A stretch of 64,000 nucleotides of DNA from Spirosoma fluviale (GTDB lineage Bacteria; Bacteroidota; Bacteroidia; Cytophagales; Spirosomataceae), in the NCBI RefSeq assembly GCF_900230225.1, contig NZ_OCNH01000001.1, forward strand, positions 682,001 to 746,000. The letters run 5' to 3'. This document shows, piece after piece, positions 36,424-45,435 of the stretch (its first letter is position 1; each line of letters opens with the position of its first letter). The notes below the pieces were generated by a model, which saw only the letters and a program-made list of their open reading frames with translations, was not told the origin of the DNA and did not search any database. A program made the translations under genes and the position numbers.

Positions 36424-37800
36424 CTAGTAAAGGTCATTTAGCCCAAAAATTGGCTTATTCGTTTTCCACTTACCTTTTGTAAAATCAGGTATTTCGATGG
36501 GTTTGCTCCCTCCGGCAATACTCTGCTCGGACAGTGGACTAATAGCACTCCAAACGGCTGCGTCGTACACGTCGATGGGGACCGGCCCTTTCGCTTTTAT
36601 CGATTCGATGAAGGCGCGAAGGACAAAGAAATCAATGCCACCGTGACCGGCATTTTCGGCCGTTTGTGCATGGCGTTTCCAGAGCGGGTGATCGTATTTT
36701 TCCTGATAGGCTGCAAAAGGCTCCCAACTGTGGGGTTTTGGCGAAACACCTTCCAGATAGATCATGTCGTTATCGTCCATCCAGATGCCATTGGTACCCT
36801 GCGCTCTGAACCCAAGCGAGTAGGGGCGGGGAGAGTTCGTATCGTGAATGATCACGATGTTTTCGCCATTAGCGCACTGAATAACGGTGGTGACCACATC
36901 GCCGAGCTTAAAATTGACTTTAGCGTTTGGGTGATTAGCACCCCCTTTATCAACAACGTACTTGTGCAGTCCCCGGCTTTTGGTGGCGGTACTGGTCAGG
37001 TGTGTAAAGCGGTTGCCCCGGTTAATGTCGAGCCAGTGGGCTACCGGGCCGAGGCCGTGGGTTGGGTACAGATCGCCGTTTCTGTCGACCGAATGCTGGG
37101 TGCGCCAGTGGGCCTCTGAGTAGCCCTTTTCGCCAAACTCAGCACCAACGCCACCGATGGATTTGCCATCATTGAATTTAATATTGCGTAAGTCGTGTTG
37201 ATAGCCGCAGTGCGCGTAGGTCATTTCACCAAACATGCCCTTACGAATCATGTTCAGTACCGCCAATACATCGCGACGGTAACACACGTTTTCCAGAATC
37301 ATGCAGGGGGAGCCTGTTTTCTCAAACGCATTGACCAGATCCCAGGACTCTTTGAGCGTGACGGTTGCCGATACTTCCACACCGGCATACTTACCCGCAT
37401 TCATGGTCGCTACGGCCATAGGAACGTGCCACTCCCAGGGAGTTGCAATCACTACACCGTCGATGTCGTCGCGTTTGAGCATATCCTTAAACGCTTCATC
37501 GCCTTTGCTGTAGGCTACCGGTGCCTTCCGGCCAGCTTTCTCGATCATGGCCGTTGTGCGGCTGATGGCTTCCGGGGCGGGGTCACAAATGGCGGTTATT
37601 TCGACATCATCCCGATAAAGTGCCTGTTCAACATGGCTGCGTCCACGTGAGCCAACGCCAATAAATGCCAGCCTTACTTTGGGGTCGGCGGGTTTGGCAC
37701 CCGTTAAAATGGCGGGGAAAACGGAGGTCGTGGCAACGGAAGTGGCTGCGCCGGTAAGAGCAGCCGTACGAATAAACTGGCGCCGGGTGGGTGTCTGCAT
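36424..37800 (-). CDS. Tat-exported Gfo/Idh/MocA family oxidoreductase
   Basis: About 458 residues from MQTPTRRQFIRTAALTG; the longer reading to 37854 adds an unlikely leader. The twin-arginine signal is RRQFIRTAALTGAATSV. The Rossmann fold starts VRLAFIGVGSRGRSHVEQAL; the EKP-like motif is VEVSATVTLKESWDLVNA, and the C-terminal part carries GGANHPNAKVNFKLGDVVTT and SKDYWTLS-free text NGIWMDDNDMIYLEG. This group acts on sugars or glycosides in the periplasm with a bound NAD(P). It is related to alpha-N-acetylgalactosaminidase GH109-type proteins; that reading is possible but unproven. Confidence 0.85.
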   Translation of the reverse strand: MQTPTRRQFIRTAALTGAATSVATTSVFPAILTGAKPADPKVRLAFIGVGSRGRSHVEQALYRDDVEITAICDPAPEAISRTTAMIEKAGRKAPVAYSKGDEAFKDMLKRDDIDGVVIATPWEWHVPMAVATMNAGKYAGVEVSATVTLKESWDLVNAFEKTGSPCMILENVCYRRDVLAVLNMIRKGMFGEMTYAHCGYQHDLRNIKFNDGKSIGGVGAEFGEKGYSEAHWRTQHSVDRNGDLYPTHGLGPVAHWLDINRGNRFTHLTSTATKSRGLHKYVVDKGGANHPNAKVNFKLGDVVTTVIQCANGENIVIIHDTNSPRPYSLGFRAQGTNGIWMDDNDMIYLEGVSPKPHSWEPFAAYQEKYDHPLWKRHAQTAENAGHGGIDFFVLRAFIESIKAKGPVPIDVYDAAVWSAISPLSEQSIAGGSKPIEIPDFTKGKWKTNKPIFGLNDLY

Positions 37801-37891
37801 AGCGATAGGAGCGTAGGAGATTTTTACGAACCAAATAACGAGGTTTCGTATCAAAAAACATATGTCGCGCAGATTTTACCCATCGGGGTGG

Positions 37892-37928
37892 GTTTGATGG
37901 CGCAAGGCTCTGCCTCGTGCCATCAAAC
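37892..37928. repeat. Hairpin after the MBL-fold gene
   Basis: Arms of 17 nt (37892-37908 and 37912-37928) with a TCT loop; two differences, both transitions. It ends one base before the stop codon region of the MBL-fold gene and may be its terminator, but no T run follows. Confidence 0.65.
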
Positions 37929-39038
37929 TTAATACTTCCACCAAGTCGATTTAGGATACTTTACCCCAACAGCTATAGGTTCACCAATCATTGGCGTCGT
38001 AACATTCAACTTTTGTTCGGTGGCCCGTTTGGTAAACCGATCAACGGATTCGGTCCAGCCATGAACAGACAGTGAAAATTTAGCCCAGTGTACGGGCAAC
38101 ACGGTTTTGGCGTGGAGTTCCTGTGCTACCGTGGCTACCTCCTCGGGAAACATGTGAATATTGGGCCAGTCTTTACCGTACTGGCCACATTCGAGAATGG
38201 CCAGATCGAACGGACCGTATTTATCACCGATTTCTTTGAAGTGCTTGCCGTAGCCCGAATCGCCACCTAGATACAGCGAATAGCCGTGTAGTTTTAGCGC
38301 GAAAGCAGTCCATAGGGTTCTACCCCGTGCCAGGCTTCGTCCCGAAAAATGGCGGGCCGGTACCGCCGTCATGTCAATATCGGTGTCGACGTGATGGCTT
38401 TCCCACCAGTCAAATTCAACAATCTGGTCGGGCGAGGCCCCCCAACGCTCAAGGTGAGCGCCTACGCCAAGAGCTGTATAGAACTTTTTGACTCTGGGAA
38501 TGAGCTGCTTGATGGTCAGATAGTCAAGGTGGTCGTAGTGGTCGTGGGAAAGTACAAGCATGTCAATTTTCTCCGGCATATCGTCCACTTTGTATACATC
38601 GGATCCCGGAAACGCCTTCCCGAAAAACGAAACCGGCGACGCATTTCCGCTAAAAACCGGATCAACGAGAATGGTAACACCTTTTGATTTTATGAGATAA
38701 GACGAGTGACCGAACCAGACAATGGTGGGAACGGAATCCGAAAGTGCTTTAAGGTCAGTACGGACGGAGGGTAACGGTTTGGGAGGAGTATTATCGGGTG
38801 CTTTATTAAAGAAATCACTCATCATCCCCACGTAAGAGGCATTCTCGCGCATTACTTCAGTTTTTTCCAGATTTTGAAAAGAGCCGTCGCGATAATTGGA
38901 TGAGCGTCTGATTCGTTCCATGCGGGAAGCAGCCGGATCGCTCCCAAATGTGCTTTGCTGCATGAACAGAAAGGTGCTGGCAATCAATCCGGTAATGATA
39001 AATAGTGTTAGGATCATTGGTTTTCGTAAGCGTTTCAT
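37929..39038 (-). CDS. MBL-fold metallohydrolase, NAPE-PLD/UlaG-like
   Basis: About 369 residues from MKRLRKPMILTLFII, which opens a membrane anchor or signal (residues 5-25). The metallo-beta-lactamase motif HxHxDH is present as LVLSHDHYDHLDYLTIK, with the earlier WFGHSSYLIKSKGVTILVDPVFSG and later LGGDSGYGKHFKEIGDKYGPFDLAILECGQYG, as in the NAPE-PLD-type phosphodiesterase group. It would hydrolyse a phospholipid or phosphodiester in the periplasm. The next upstream gene on the minus strand is the Tat oxidoreductase across a hairpin; no obvious operon. Confidence 0.82.
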   Translation of the reverse strand: MKRLRKPMILTLFIITGLIASTFLFMQQSTFGSDPAASRMERIRRSSNYRDGSFQNLEKTEVMRENASYVGMMSDFFNKAPDNTPPKPLPSVRTDLKALSDSVPTIVWFGHSSYLIKSKGVTILVDPVFSGNASPVSFFGKAFPGSDVYKVDDMPEKIDMLVLSHDHYDHLDYLTIKQLIPRVKKFYTALGVGAHLERWGASPDQIVEFDWWESHHVDTDIDMTAVPARHFSGRSLARGRTLWTAFALKLHGYSLYLGGDSGYGKHFKEIGDKYGPFDLAILECGQYGKDWPNIHMFPEEVATVAQELHAKTVLPVHWAKFSLSVHGWTESVDRFTKRATEQKLNVTTPMIGEPIAVGVKYPKSTWWKY

Positions 39039-39315
39039 GGGCTCAGAACGGGTGCTTATCCTGTCTGGTTCCGCACTCAATGTCTGAGTACATGAGAGGG
39101 AACATTACCTGATGAGCGGATGTTATCAGCCTGAACCGATGAAAAATTTTGTTTAATCTTTATTAGGAAACGTTGAACAAAATCAAAAGATCATCGGTTT
39201 GTAAAGTATCAATCGCATACTAAAGAGCGTTCTGGCTACCCGCTCGGCTGTCTGCCTGTGTTGTACACAAACTTTGTAACGACAGGTTGATCGAACTCTA
39301 ATTCGATTCGTTTTT

Positions 39316-39747
39316 ATGGATAATTTTCGGGCCAGTGCCCCACGGGTTGCGGTGTTTCGGAAGGAACACTTCAATGCGGCTCATCGTCTGAATAACCCTA
39401 ACTGGTCGGACGAGAAAAATACGCGGGTATATGGCAAATGCAACAATCCCAACTACCACGGACACAATTATGAGTTGATCGTGCAGGTTATTGGCCCCGT
39501 TGATGATGAAACGGGCTATGTGATCGACATGAAACTACTCGGTGATCTTATTAAAGAACATGTTACGGATCGGTTTGATCATAAAAATCTAAATCTCGAT
39601 ACAGAAGAGTTTGCGGATTTAAACCCATCGGCCGAAAACATTGCCATCGTCATTTATAACATCTTACGTAATCAACTAAACGAGGGTTTAGACCTTAAAA
39701 TTAGACTTTATGAAACTGAACGGAACTTCGTCGAATACCCCGTCTAA
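39316..39747 (+). CDS. queD: 6-carboxy-tetrahydropterin synthase / 6-pyruvoyl-tetrahydropterin synthase family
   Basis: 143 residues. The zinc ligands are His23 (FNAAHRL), His48 and His50 (NYHGHNYEL); Cys42 in GKCNNPNYHG is the catalytic residue; the C-terminal RLYETERNFVEY carries the pterin-binding Glu. It converts dihydroneopterin triphosphate to carboxytetrahydropterin (queuosine pathway) or to pyruvoyl tetrahydropterin. It overlaps folE, which makes its substrate, by 38 bases in another frame, so the two are coupled. The NNPNWSDEKN insertion is like the eukaryote-type PTPS, so the biopterin branch is also possible. Confidence 0.88.
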   Translation: MDNFRASAPRVAVFRKEHFNAAHRLNNPNWSDEKNTRVYGKCNNPNYHGHNYELIVQVIGPVDDETGYVIDMKLLGDLIKEHVTDRFDHKNLNLDTEEFADLNPSAENIAIVIYNILRNQLNEGLDLKIRLYETERNFVEYPV

Positions 39748-40483
39748 TAGCACCTCGTCGAATGGTCAACCAGTACATGGTAGCCATAAAAATGGGTATT
39801 CGCTGGACGGTGCCTATGCTGACGAATTGGTGGACGAAATCGGTGATGCGCATGGTGCGTCGTCTATTGATACCCCCATGCGTCCTGATGCCTTCGCGCT
39901 GGACGATGAATTGAAAATTGACCTTATTGAAGAACATTTCCGGGAAATAATGAGCATTTTAGGCCTGGACCTGACGGATGACAGTCTGAAAGGATCGCCA
40001 CGTCGGGTCGCTAAAATGTATATAAATGAGGTGTTTAGCGGATTGAATCCAGCTAATAAGCCGAAAGCGACTTTGTTCGACAACAAGTTTCGGTACAATG
40101 AAATGCTGGTCGAGAAAGACATTACTGTCCAGACCTACTGCGAGCACCACTTTGTACCCATTATGGGTAAAGCGCACGTGGCCTACATTTCCAGCGGTAA
40201 AGTAATTGGCTTGTCGAAACTGAACCGGATTGTCGAATATTTCAGCAAGCGGCCGCAGGTGCAGGAACGCCTGACGATTCAAATTGCTGAAGAGTTGAAA
40301 CGCGTTCTTGAAACGGAGGATGTGGCGGTGATCATTGATGCCAAGCATTTATGTGTCTCAACGCGTGGTATCCACGATGTCAATAGCTCGACAATTACTG
40401 CATCATACAGTGGCAAGTTCTCCGAAGATGCCACTAAACAGGAGTTGCTTCGGTACGTCACCCAGCCGAGCGTAAGCATTTAA
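39710..40483 (+). CDS. folE: GTP cyclohydrolase I
   Basis: 257 residues. The catalytic domain shows KDITVQTYCEHHFVPIMGKAHVAYI with the zinc Cys and His, GLSKLNRIVEYFSKRPQVQERLT, and KHLCVSTRGIHDVNSSTITA with the second zinc Cys. It opens GTP to dihydroneopterin triphosphate, first step of folate, biopterin and queuosine. About 45 N-terminal residues (SSNTPSNSTSSNGQPVHG...) are low complexity and unlike E. coli FolE; the first ones lie in the overlap with queD, so a later start is possible, for example at MRPDAF. A short-chain dehydrogenase gene follows after 31 bases. Confidence 0.92.
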   Translation: MKLNGTSSNTPSNSTSSNGQPVHGSHKNGYSLDGAYADELVDEIGDAHGASSIDTPMRPDAFALDDELKIDLIEEHFREIMSILGLDLTDDSLKGSPRRVAKMYINEVFSGLNPANKPKATLFDNKFRYNEMLVEKDITVQTYCEHHFVPIMGKAHVAYISSGKVIGLSKLNRIVEYFSKRPQVQERLTIQIAEELKRVLETEDVAVIIDAKHLCVSTRGIHDVNSSTITASYSGKFSEDATKQELLRYVTQPSVSI

Positions 40484-40514
40484 AGTACCCAATTACACTT
40501 CATCAACTTAACTT

Positions 40515-41216
40515 ATGCAGGGCAAAAATATTCTCATTATTGGAGCGAGTTCGGGAATTGGCCATGCGCTGGCGTTACAACTGCAAGATCTGGGTGCTAC
40601 GCTTTTTACTGCCGGTCGAACGCAGCCTGAGGGTATTCAGTCTACTCACATGGTATGGGACATCACCCAAACCCCGGCAGTTGACGCACTGAACCAACTA
40701 CCCGACACGCTTCATGGGTTGGTTTATTGCCCCGGCACCATTAACCTCAAACCGTTCCAACGGCTCACCCTCGACGATTATCGTCGTGACTTTGAGTTGA
40801 ACGTGCTGGGCGCGGTGAGTGCTATCCACGCCAGTTACGCGGTCATTAAAAAGTCGAAATCGGCTAGTATCCTCCTATTCAGTACGGTTGCGGCCAAGTT
40901 GGGAATGGGCATGCATTCGTCCGTATCGGTAGCCAAATCGGCAGTTGAGGGGCTCGGTAAGTCGCTGGCGGCTGAGTTGGCTCCGTTCAATGTTCGCGTA
41001 AATGTGTTGGCTCCTTCCCTGACAGACACGCCGTTGGCGGGCTTTCTGCTGGGTGATGATACCAAACGGGAGGCCGCCAACAAACGGCATCCGCTCAACC
41101 GGTACGGTACACCTGAAGACATTGCCGGTATGGCCGCCTACTTACTCACCGATCAGGCGAGTTGGATAACCGGGCAGATCATCGGCATTGATGGTGGAAT
41201 GGGAAGCTTGAAATAG
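40515..41216 (+). CDS. Atypical short-chain dehydrogenase/reductase
   Basis: 233 residues. The cofactor motif is GASSGIG at 10-16 and the fold is standard, with NVLGAVSAIHAS and the C-terminal WITGQIIGIDGGMG. The catalytic Ser (S123 in LFSTVAAK) and Lys141 are present, but the Tyr expected four residues before Lys is Val137; a His sits at 134. It is therefore a non-classical member or may act on a different proton donor. It lies just after folE in a likely three-gene operon queD-folE-SDR, so a pterin reductase role is conceivable but unsupported. Confidence 0.82.
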   Translation: MQGKNILIIGASSGIGHALALQLQDLGATLFTAGRTQPEGIQSTHMVWDITQTPAVDALNQLPDTLHGLVYCPGTINLKPFQRLTLDDYRRDFELNVLGAVSAIHASYAVIKKSKSASILLFSTVAAKLGMGMHSSVSVAKSAVEGLGKSLAAELAPFNVRVNVLAPSLTDTPLAGFLLGDDTKREAANKRHPLNRYGTPEDIAGMAAYLLTDQASWITGQIIGIDGGMGSLK

Positions 41217-41231
41217 AGGAGAAATATAAGC

Positions 41232-41273
41232 AAGAAGCGGTGCTACGGTTAATAATCGTGGCACCGCTTCTTC
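41232..41273. terminator. Bidirectional terminator
   Basis: AAGAAGCGGTGC pairs with GCACCGCTTCTT, followed by GTTTTTT on the plus strand; it ends the queD-folE-SDR transcript and may also serve the convergent aldehyde dehydrogenase gene. Confidence 0.8.
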
Positions 41274-41287
41274 GTTTTTTGCACAGT

Positions 41288-42898
41288 TTACTTTGTTAGC
41301 TTTCCATCCACGTTCCGCCAGATACCGAGCGGGTTAGCGTTCTGCAAGGCGGGTGGTAATAACTCGTCAGGAAAGCTCTGGTACGTTACCGGCCGGACGA
41401 ACCGCAGAATAGCGGCTGTACCCACCGACGTAGAACGGCTATCGCTGGTGGCGGGGAATGGCCCACCGTGCGTCATCGCTTCCGATACTTCGACACCCGT
41501 AGGGTAGCCGCCAAATAACACCCGGCCCGCTTTCGCCTGAAGCAGAGAAACCCAATCCACCGAGGAGAAGGTCAGTTCGGCTGGTGTTGCGTAAATAGTG
41601 GCCGTGAGTTGACCTTCCAGCGTTGTTAGGCATTCTTCCAGCTCCGCTTCGGTTTCGCAAACGACGATCAACGATGTTGGTCCGAAAACTTCTTCGCTCA
41701 ACGCCGGACTGCTCAGGAAAATAGGCGCTGTCGTGCTCAATACGGCTGGGCGTCCCTGCGTTTGGGTGCTTTCGGCATCAACATCGGCTTCGGCCAGGAC
41801 GTGAACACCCGGAATGATCCGGTTTTGCTGAACACCCTTCTGATATGCCTGACAAATACCCGCATTCAGCATCGTAGCCGGTGCCGACGCTCGAATCTTC
41901 TCGGCTACGGTATCCAGAAAAACCTGCGTTTTCGGCGAATCGAGTAAGAAAACCAGACCCGGATTAGTGCAGAACTGGCCCACGCCCAGGGTGATCGAAC
42001 CCGCTAGTCCGGCGGCTACCATAGCGGCAGAATTTGAACCCGTCTCCTGACTAATGGCACCCGGCAACACAACAAACGGATTGACCGCGCTCATTTCGGC
42101 ATAAACAGGAATCGGCTCCGGGCGACTCTGAGCTACGCGCAGCAGCGCTAAGCCACCGGCCCGCGAACCGGTAAAGCCAACCGCTTTCACGGCCGGGTGT
42201 GCAACCAATTGTTGAGCTACCTCAATGTCGGCATGCAATAGCGAAAAAACACCGTCAGGCATCCCTGTTTTCTGGGCAGCCAATACAATGGCCTGCCCTA
42301 CCAGAGAGGATGTGCCCGGATGCGATGGGTGCGCTTTAACCACAACCGGACAACCGGACGCCAGTGCTGATGCTGTATCACCACCAGCTACTGAGAAGGC
42401 CAGCGGAAAATTGCTAGCGCCAAAAACCACGACTGGTCCCAGCGGCACCAGCATCCGGCGCAAATCGGGGCGGGGTAGGGGCTGACGGTCGGGGAGAGCC
42501 GGGTTGACGCGGGCATCCACCCAGGAGCCTTCACGGAGCACATTGGCAAACAGGCGTAGCTGACCCGTTGTGCGGCCTCGCTCGCCCGAAATACGGCCCG
42601 TGGGCAGTCCGCTTTCCAGAACAGCCCGCTCAATGAGTTCATCACCAATGGCTTCTATTTCGGCCGCAATGGCATCCAGAAAATCGGCCCGTTGCGACCC
42701 ACTAAGCTTAGAATAAATCGGAAAGGCTTCGGCCGCTTTGTCGATGGCCTGATTAGCCTGCTCTGCGGATACGTTCGCGAACTCATCGGCAAGATTCTCG
42801 TGAAGGGAGGGCGCGAAAGCCTTAAAAAAATTACCGTCGCCGGTAACCGGCTCATTGCCAATAAAGCTGAGGGTGACAGATTGTTGCGTCGTTGACAT
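41288..42898 (-). CDS. Aldehyde dehydrogenase, 2,5-dioxovalerate (ketoglutarate semialdehyde) type
   Basis: 536 residues. FGASNFPLAFSVAGGDTASALASGCPVVVKAHPSHPGTS is characteristic of the KGSADH group. The catalytic Cys is in GVGQFCTNPGL, and the general-base Glu in YAEMSAVNP. It oxidises 2,5-dioxopentanoate to 2-oxoglutarate with NAD(P), last step of non-phosphorylative pentose or sugar-acid degradation. Other enzymes of that route (dehydratases) are not in the window. A small membrane protein gene lies 45 bases upstream on the same strand. Confidence 0.88.
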   Translation of the reverse strand: MSTTQQSVTLSFIGNEPVTGDGNFFKAFAPSLHENLADEFANVSAEQANQAIDKAAEAFPIYSKLSGSQRADFLDAIAAEIEAIGDELIERAVLESGLPTGRISGERGRTTGQLRLFANVLREGSWVDARVNPALPDRQPLPRPDLRRMLVPLGPVVVFGASNFPLAFSVAGGDTASALASGCPVVVKAHPSHPGTSSLVGQAIVLAAQKTGMPDGVFSLLHADIEVAQQLVAHPAVKAVGFTGSRAGGLALLRVAQSRPEPIPVYAEMSAVNPFVVLPGAISQETGSNSAAMVAAGLAGSITLGVGQFCTNPGLVFLLDSPKTQVFLDTVAEKIRASAPATMLNAGICQAYQKGVQQNRIIPGVHVLAEADVDAESTQTQGRPAVLSTTAPIFLSSPALSEEVFGPTSLIVVCETEAELEECLTTLEGQLTATIYATPAELTFSSVDWVSLLQAKAGRVLFGGYPTGVEVSEAMTHGGPFPATSDSRSTSVGTAAILRFVRPVTYQSFPDELLPPALQNANPLGIWRNVDGKLTK

Positions 42899-42943
42899 AC
42901 GTTTGAATGAATCGAAACCTGACTTAAGTTTTCGTATTAAGGA

Positions 42944-43144
42944 TCACCTGTTTTTTGATCGCCCGTAAACAGACCTGATAATGAAAAAAGAAACAACGCT
43001 GCTACCAGTAATCCATGCGACTAAACCAATATAGGCATGCTCAAAACCGCCTTTAATCAAAGAAGACAGCTGAGTTGACCATACCATGGTTATCAAACAA
43101 AGAAATAGCACAAATAATGTTTCTTTTGGTAATTTCATGTTCAA
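42944..43144 (-). CDS. Small two-helix membrane protein
   Basis: 66 residues with two hydrophobic segments (LFVLFLCLITMVWSTQL at 10-26 and AYIGLVAWITGSSVVSFFII at 37-56) and a basic C-terminus (RSVYGRSKNR). No family recognised. The gap it fills is otherwise empty and its codon use resembles neighbours, so it is probably real. Start could be Met1 or Met3. Confidence 0.5.
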   Translation of the reverse strand: MNMKLPKETLFVLFLCLITMVWSTQLSSLIKGGFEHAYIGLVAWITGSSVVSFFIIRSVYGRSKNR

Positions 43145-43313
43145 GTGAATTCTAATGTGTGGTTGTTAACAGATTAGAACTATAAGTGCATGACACTAAA
43201 ACAAGTGAGTTCAGTCATGTCCAGGCAATGGCTGAACACTAAGAAGGGTAAAAAAGTGGCCTGAGTACGCATGTTCGTGCATAGACAGGCCATAAAGTTG
43301 ACGTTACGGACTT

Positions 43314-44240
43314 TTAAGCTATTGGCCCAACACGTTCCAGGACAGCTTTCGACTGCCGAATGCCGGCGTATTCGTCCAGTTTATCGCCTTCGTATTCGAT
43401 GCCAATAATGCCTTTAAACTTACTGTCTTTCACAATCTTGAGAATTCGATTGTAATCGGTTTCAACGCAATTGCCGCTGGCATCGAAATCATAGAATTTA
43501 GCCGACGCTCCTTTGGCAAAGGGCATCAGTTCGGCGGTGCCTTTGTAACGGTCGTATTCTTCGGCGCAGGTGTGGTTGTCGCCACGCTTGATGCAGAAGT
43601 TACCGAAGTCGGGGAGGGTACCCACGTTCTTCATGCCCACCTGCTTCATCACACCCGAAAGCCACTGGCCGTTTGACGAATAGCCACCGTGGTTTTCAAC
43701 GATCACGTTGATATTCATCGTTTTGGCAAACTCACCCAGCTTGCTCAGTCCTTCAACGGCTGCTTTGGCGACTTCTTCGGCCGTACCCTGTCCGGCGGCA
43801 TTGACCCGAATGGTCTTACAACCCAGGTATTTCGCACATTCAACCCATTTGTGGTGATTTTCGATTGCTTTCATCCGTTCGGCAGCGTCCGAAGCCCCCA
43901 GATTTCCTTCGCCGTCGATCATGATAAGGTTGTTGGTGATACCGTTATCCTTGCAGCGGGCCAGCAGATCGTTGAGATAGGTTTTGTCTTGTGCTTTGTC
44001 TTTAAAGAATTGGTTTACATACTCAACAATGCTGATATCGAACTCTTTACGGGCAATGCCGGGGAAGTCCAGATTGGTGATTTTTTTGGCAAACAGTGCT
44101 TTATGCAATGACCACTCGGCCAGCGAAATATCGAAGAACATCTTCTTCGCGGGGGCTTCGGCAAAAGCAGTCGGCACAATGGCCATGGCCGCTAATGAGC
44201 CAGCAGCTTGTTTCAAAAACGAACGACGGTCGGTGGTCAT
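43314..44240 (-). CDS. Tat-exported sugar isomerase/epimerase-like TIM-barrel protein
   Basis: 308 residues. Twin-arginine signal: TDRRSFLKQAAGSLAAMAIV. The AP_endonuc_2/xylose isomerase-like barrel follows: MIDGEGNLGASDAAERMKAI, KTIRVNAAGQGTAEEVAKA, NVIVENHGGYSSNGQWLSGVM with the metal-binding Glu-Asn-His, and GIIGIEYEGDKLDEYAGI with a Glu. Substrate probably a sugar or sugar derivative in the periplasm; many Cytophagales carry this paralogue next to Gfo/Idh proteins. Stand-alone here. Confidence 0.82.
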   Translation of the reverse strand: MTTDRRSFLKQAAGSLAAMAIVPTAFAEAPAKKMFFDISLAEWSLHKALFAKKITNLDFPGIARKEFDISIVEYVNQFFKDKAQDKTYLNDLLARCKDNGITNNLIMIDGEGNLGASDAAERMKAIENHHKWVECAKYLGCKTIRVNAAGQGTAEEVAKAAVEGLSKLGEFAKTMNINVIVENHGGYSSNGQWLSGVMKQVGMKNVGTLPDFGNFCIKRGDNHTCAEEYDRYKGTAELMPFAKGASAKFYDFDASGNCVETDYNRILKIVKDSKFKGIIGIEYEGDKLDEYAGIRQSKAVLERVGPIA

Positions 44241-44401
44241 AACGAAACGGGTTTACAAGACATAGGTTTGAGTAAGCAAACGACTGCTTACCGGACAAAG
44301 AAAGCAAACAAGGCTAAATTACTCATTTGATTGACTGGTGGAGCTTAGGTTTAGCGATTACGGAATTGTTTTCTTCCGTAATTTGCCCTACTACTGTAGA
44401 C

Positions 44402-44474
44402 GGCTCAAACAGGCTCCGGCTGTTTGATTTTGTACAACTCTTCGATTAACAAACAGCCGGAGCCTGTTTGAGCC
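44402..44474. repeat. CAGGCTCCGG hairpin element, copy 2
   Basis: Arms of 25 nt (44402-44426 and 44450-44474) with a 23-nt loop, perfect. Shares the 19-nt core AAACAGGCTCCGGCTGTTT with the element at 7634-7690, in both arms. Located between divergent genes, 12 bases before the dehydratase start codon. Confidence 0.8.
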
Positions 44475-44486
44475 CTTTCATCCTTC

Positions 44487-45434
44487 ATGATTACACTCGA
44501 AACCATTCAGGAAGCGCACGACCGCATCCGGCCATTTATTCACCGGACCGCAGTGCTTACCAATCAAACCATCAACGAGCGATCGGGAGCCGAGTTATTT
44601 TTCAAATGTGAAAACTTTCAGAAAATCGGTGCCTTTAAAGCGCGGGGTGGACTGAACGCGGTGTTGCAGGTCGCTCAAAATAAAGAGGGGTCAGCCATTA
44701 CCACGCACTCGTCAGGCAACCACGCGCAGGCTGTAGCCTTTGCCGCCCGGCAGGTTGGTATGCCCGCTTACATTGTGATGCCCCGCACGGCTCCTCAAGT
44801 CAAGAAAGATGCAGTATTGGGCTACGGTGCGGAAGTGATCGAATGCAAGCCAACGCTGGATGCTCGTGAGGCTGGCGTTCGGGAGGTGATGGCGAAAACC
44901 GGTGCGGTGCTTGTTCACCCCTTTGATGATGATCGGGTTATTGCCGGACAGGCTACAGCCGCCAAAGAGCTTATCGAAGACTTTGGAAGCGATCAGCCAT
45001 TCGATGTCATTCTGGCACCGGTGGGTGGGGGAGGGCTGTTGAGCGGAACCGCTCTGGCGACGCATTACCTGTCTCCGTCAACCCGCGTTATCGCTGGCGA
45101 ACCGGAAGGGGCCGCCGATGCGATCCTGTCTTTCAAGAGCGGACATGTTGAGAAAGCGCCTTACATCAACACCATTGCCGACGGGCTCATGACCAGCCTC
45201 AGCGAACGAACATTAGCCATCATTCGGGCGCACGTTACGGATATTCTTACGGTCTCTGACCCCGAAATTATCGCGGCCATGCGGCTTGTCTGGGAACGGA
45301 TGAAAATCATTATCGAGCCATCCTGCGCCGTTCCACTGGCGGTTGTGCTGAAACATAAGGATCAGTTTGCCGAGCAAAAAATTGGTATTATTCTAACCGG
45401 CGGAAATGTCGATTTAGGAAAGCTGCCGTTTTGA
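44487..45434 (+). CDS. Threonine/serine dehydratase (PLP fold type II)
   Basis: 315 residues. The PLP Lys is in QKIGAFKARGGLNAV (KARGG), the phosphate-binding loop is PVGGGGLLSG, and THSSGNHAQAVAFAARQVG and GEPEGAADAILSFKSG are also typical. Length and lack of an ACT domain point to the catabolic threonine dehydratase/serine racemase group rather than IlvA. It deaminates threonine or serine to 2-oxobutyrate or pyruvate, or racemises serine. The GNAT gene begins one base after its stop, so these are likely cotranscribed. Confidence 0.88.
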   Translation: MITLETIQEAHDRIRPFIHRTAVLTNQTINERSGAELFFKCENFQKIGAFKARGGLNAVLQVAQNKEGSAITTHSSGNHAQAVAFAARQVGMPAYIVMPRTAPQVKKDAVLGYGAEVIECKPTLDAREAGVREVMAKTGAVLVHPFDDDRVIAGQATAAKELIEDFGSDQPFDVILAPVGGGGLLSGTALATHYLSPSTRVIAGEPEGAADAILSFKSGHVEKAPYINTIADGLMTSLSERTLAIIRAHVTDILTVSDPEIIAAMRLVWERMKIIIEPSCAVPLAVVLKHKDQFAEQKIGIILTGGNVDLGKLPF

Positions 45435-45435
45435 T

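Noticed and set aside
39081-39315. preQ1 riboswitch before queD
   Set aside because: No H-type pseudoknot or short aptamer pattern could be found by eye; a covariance search would be needed.
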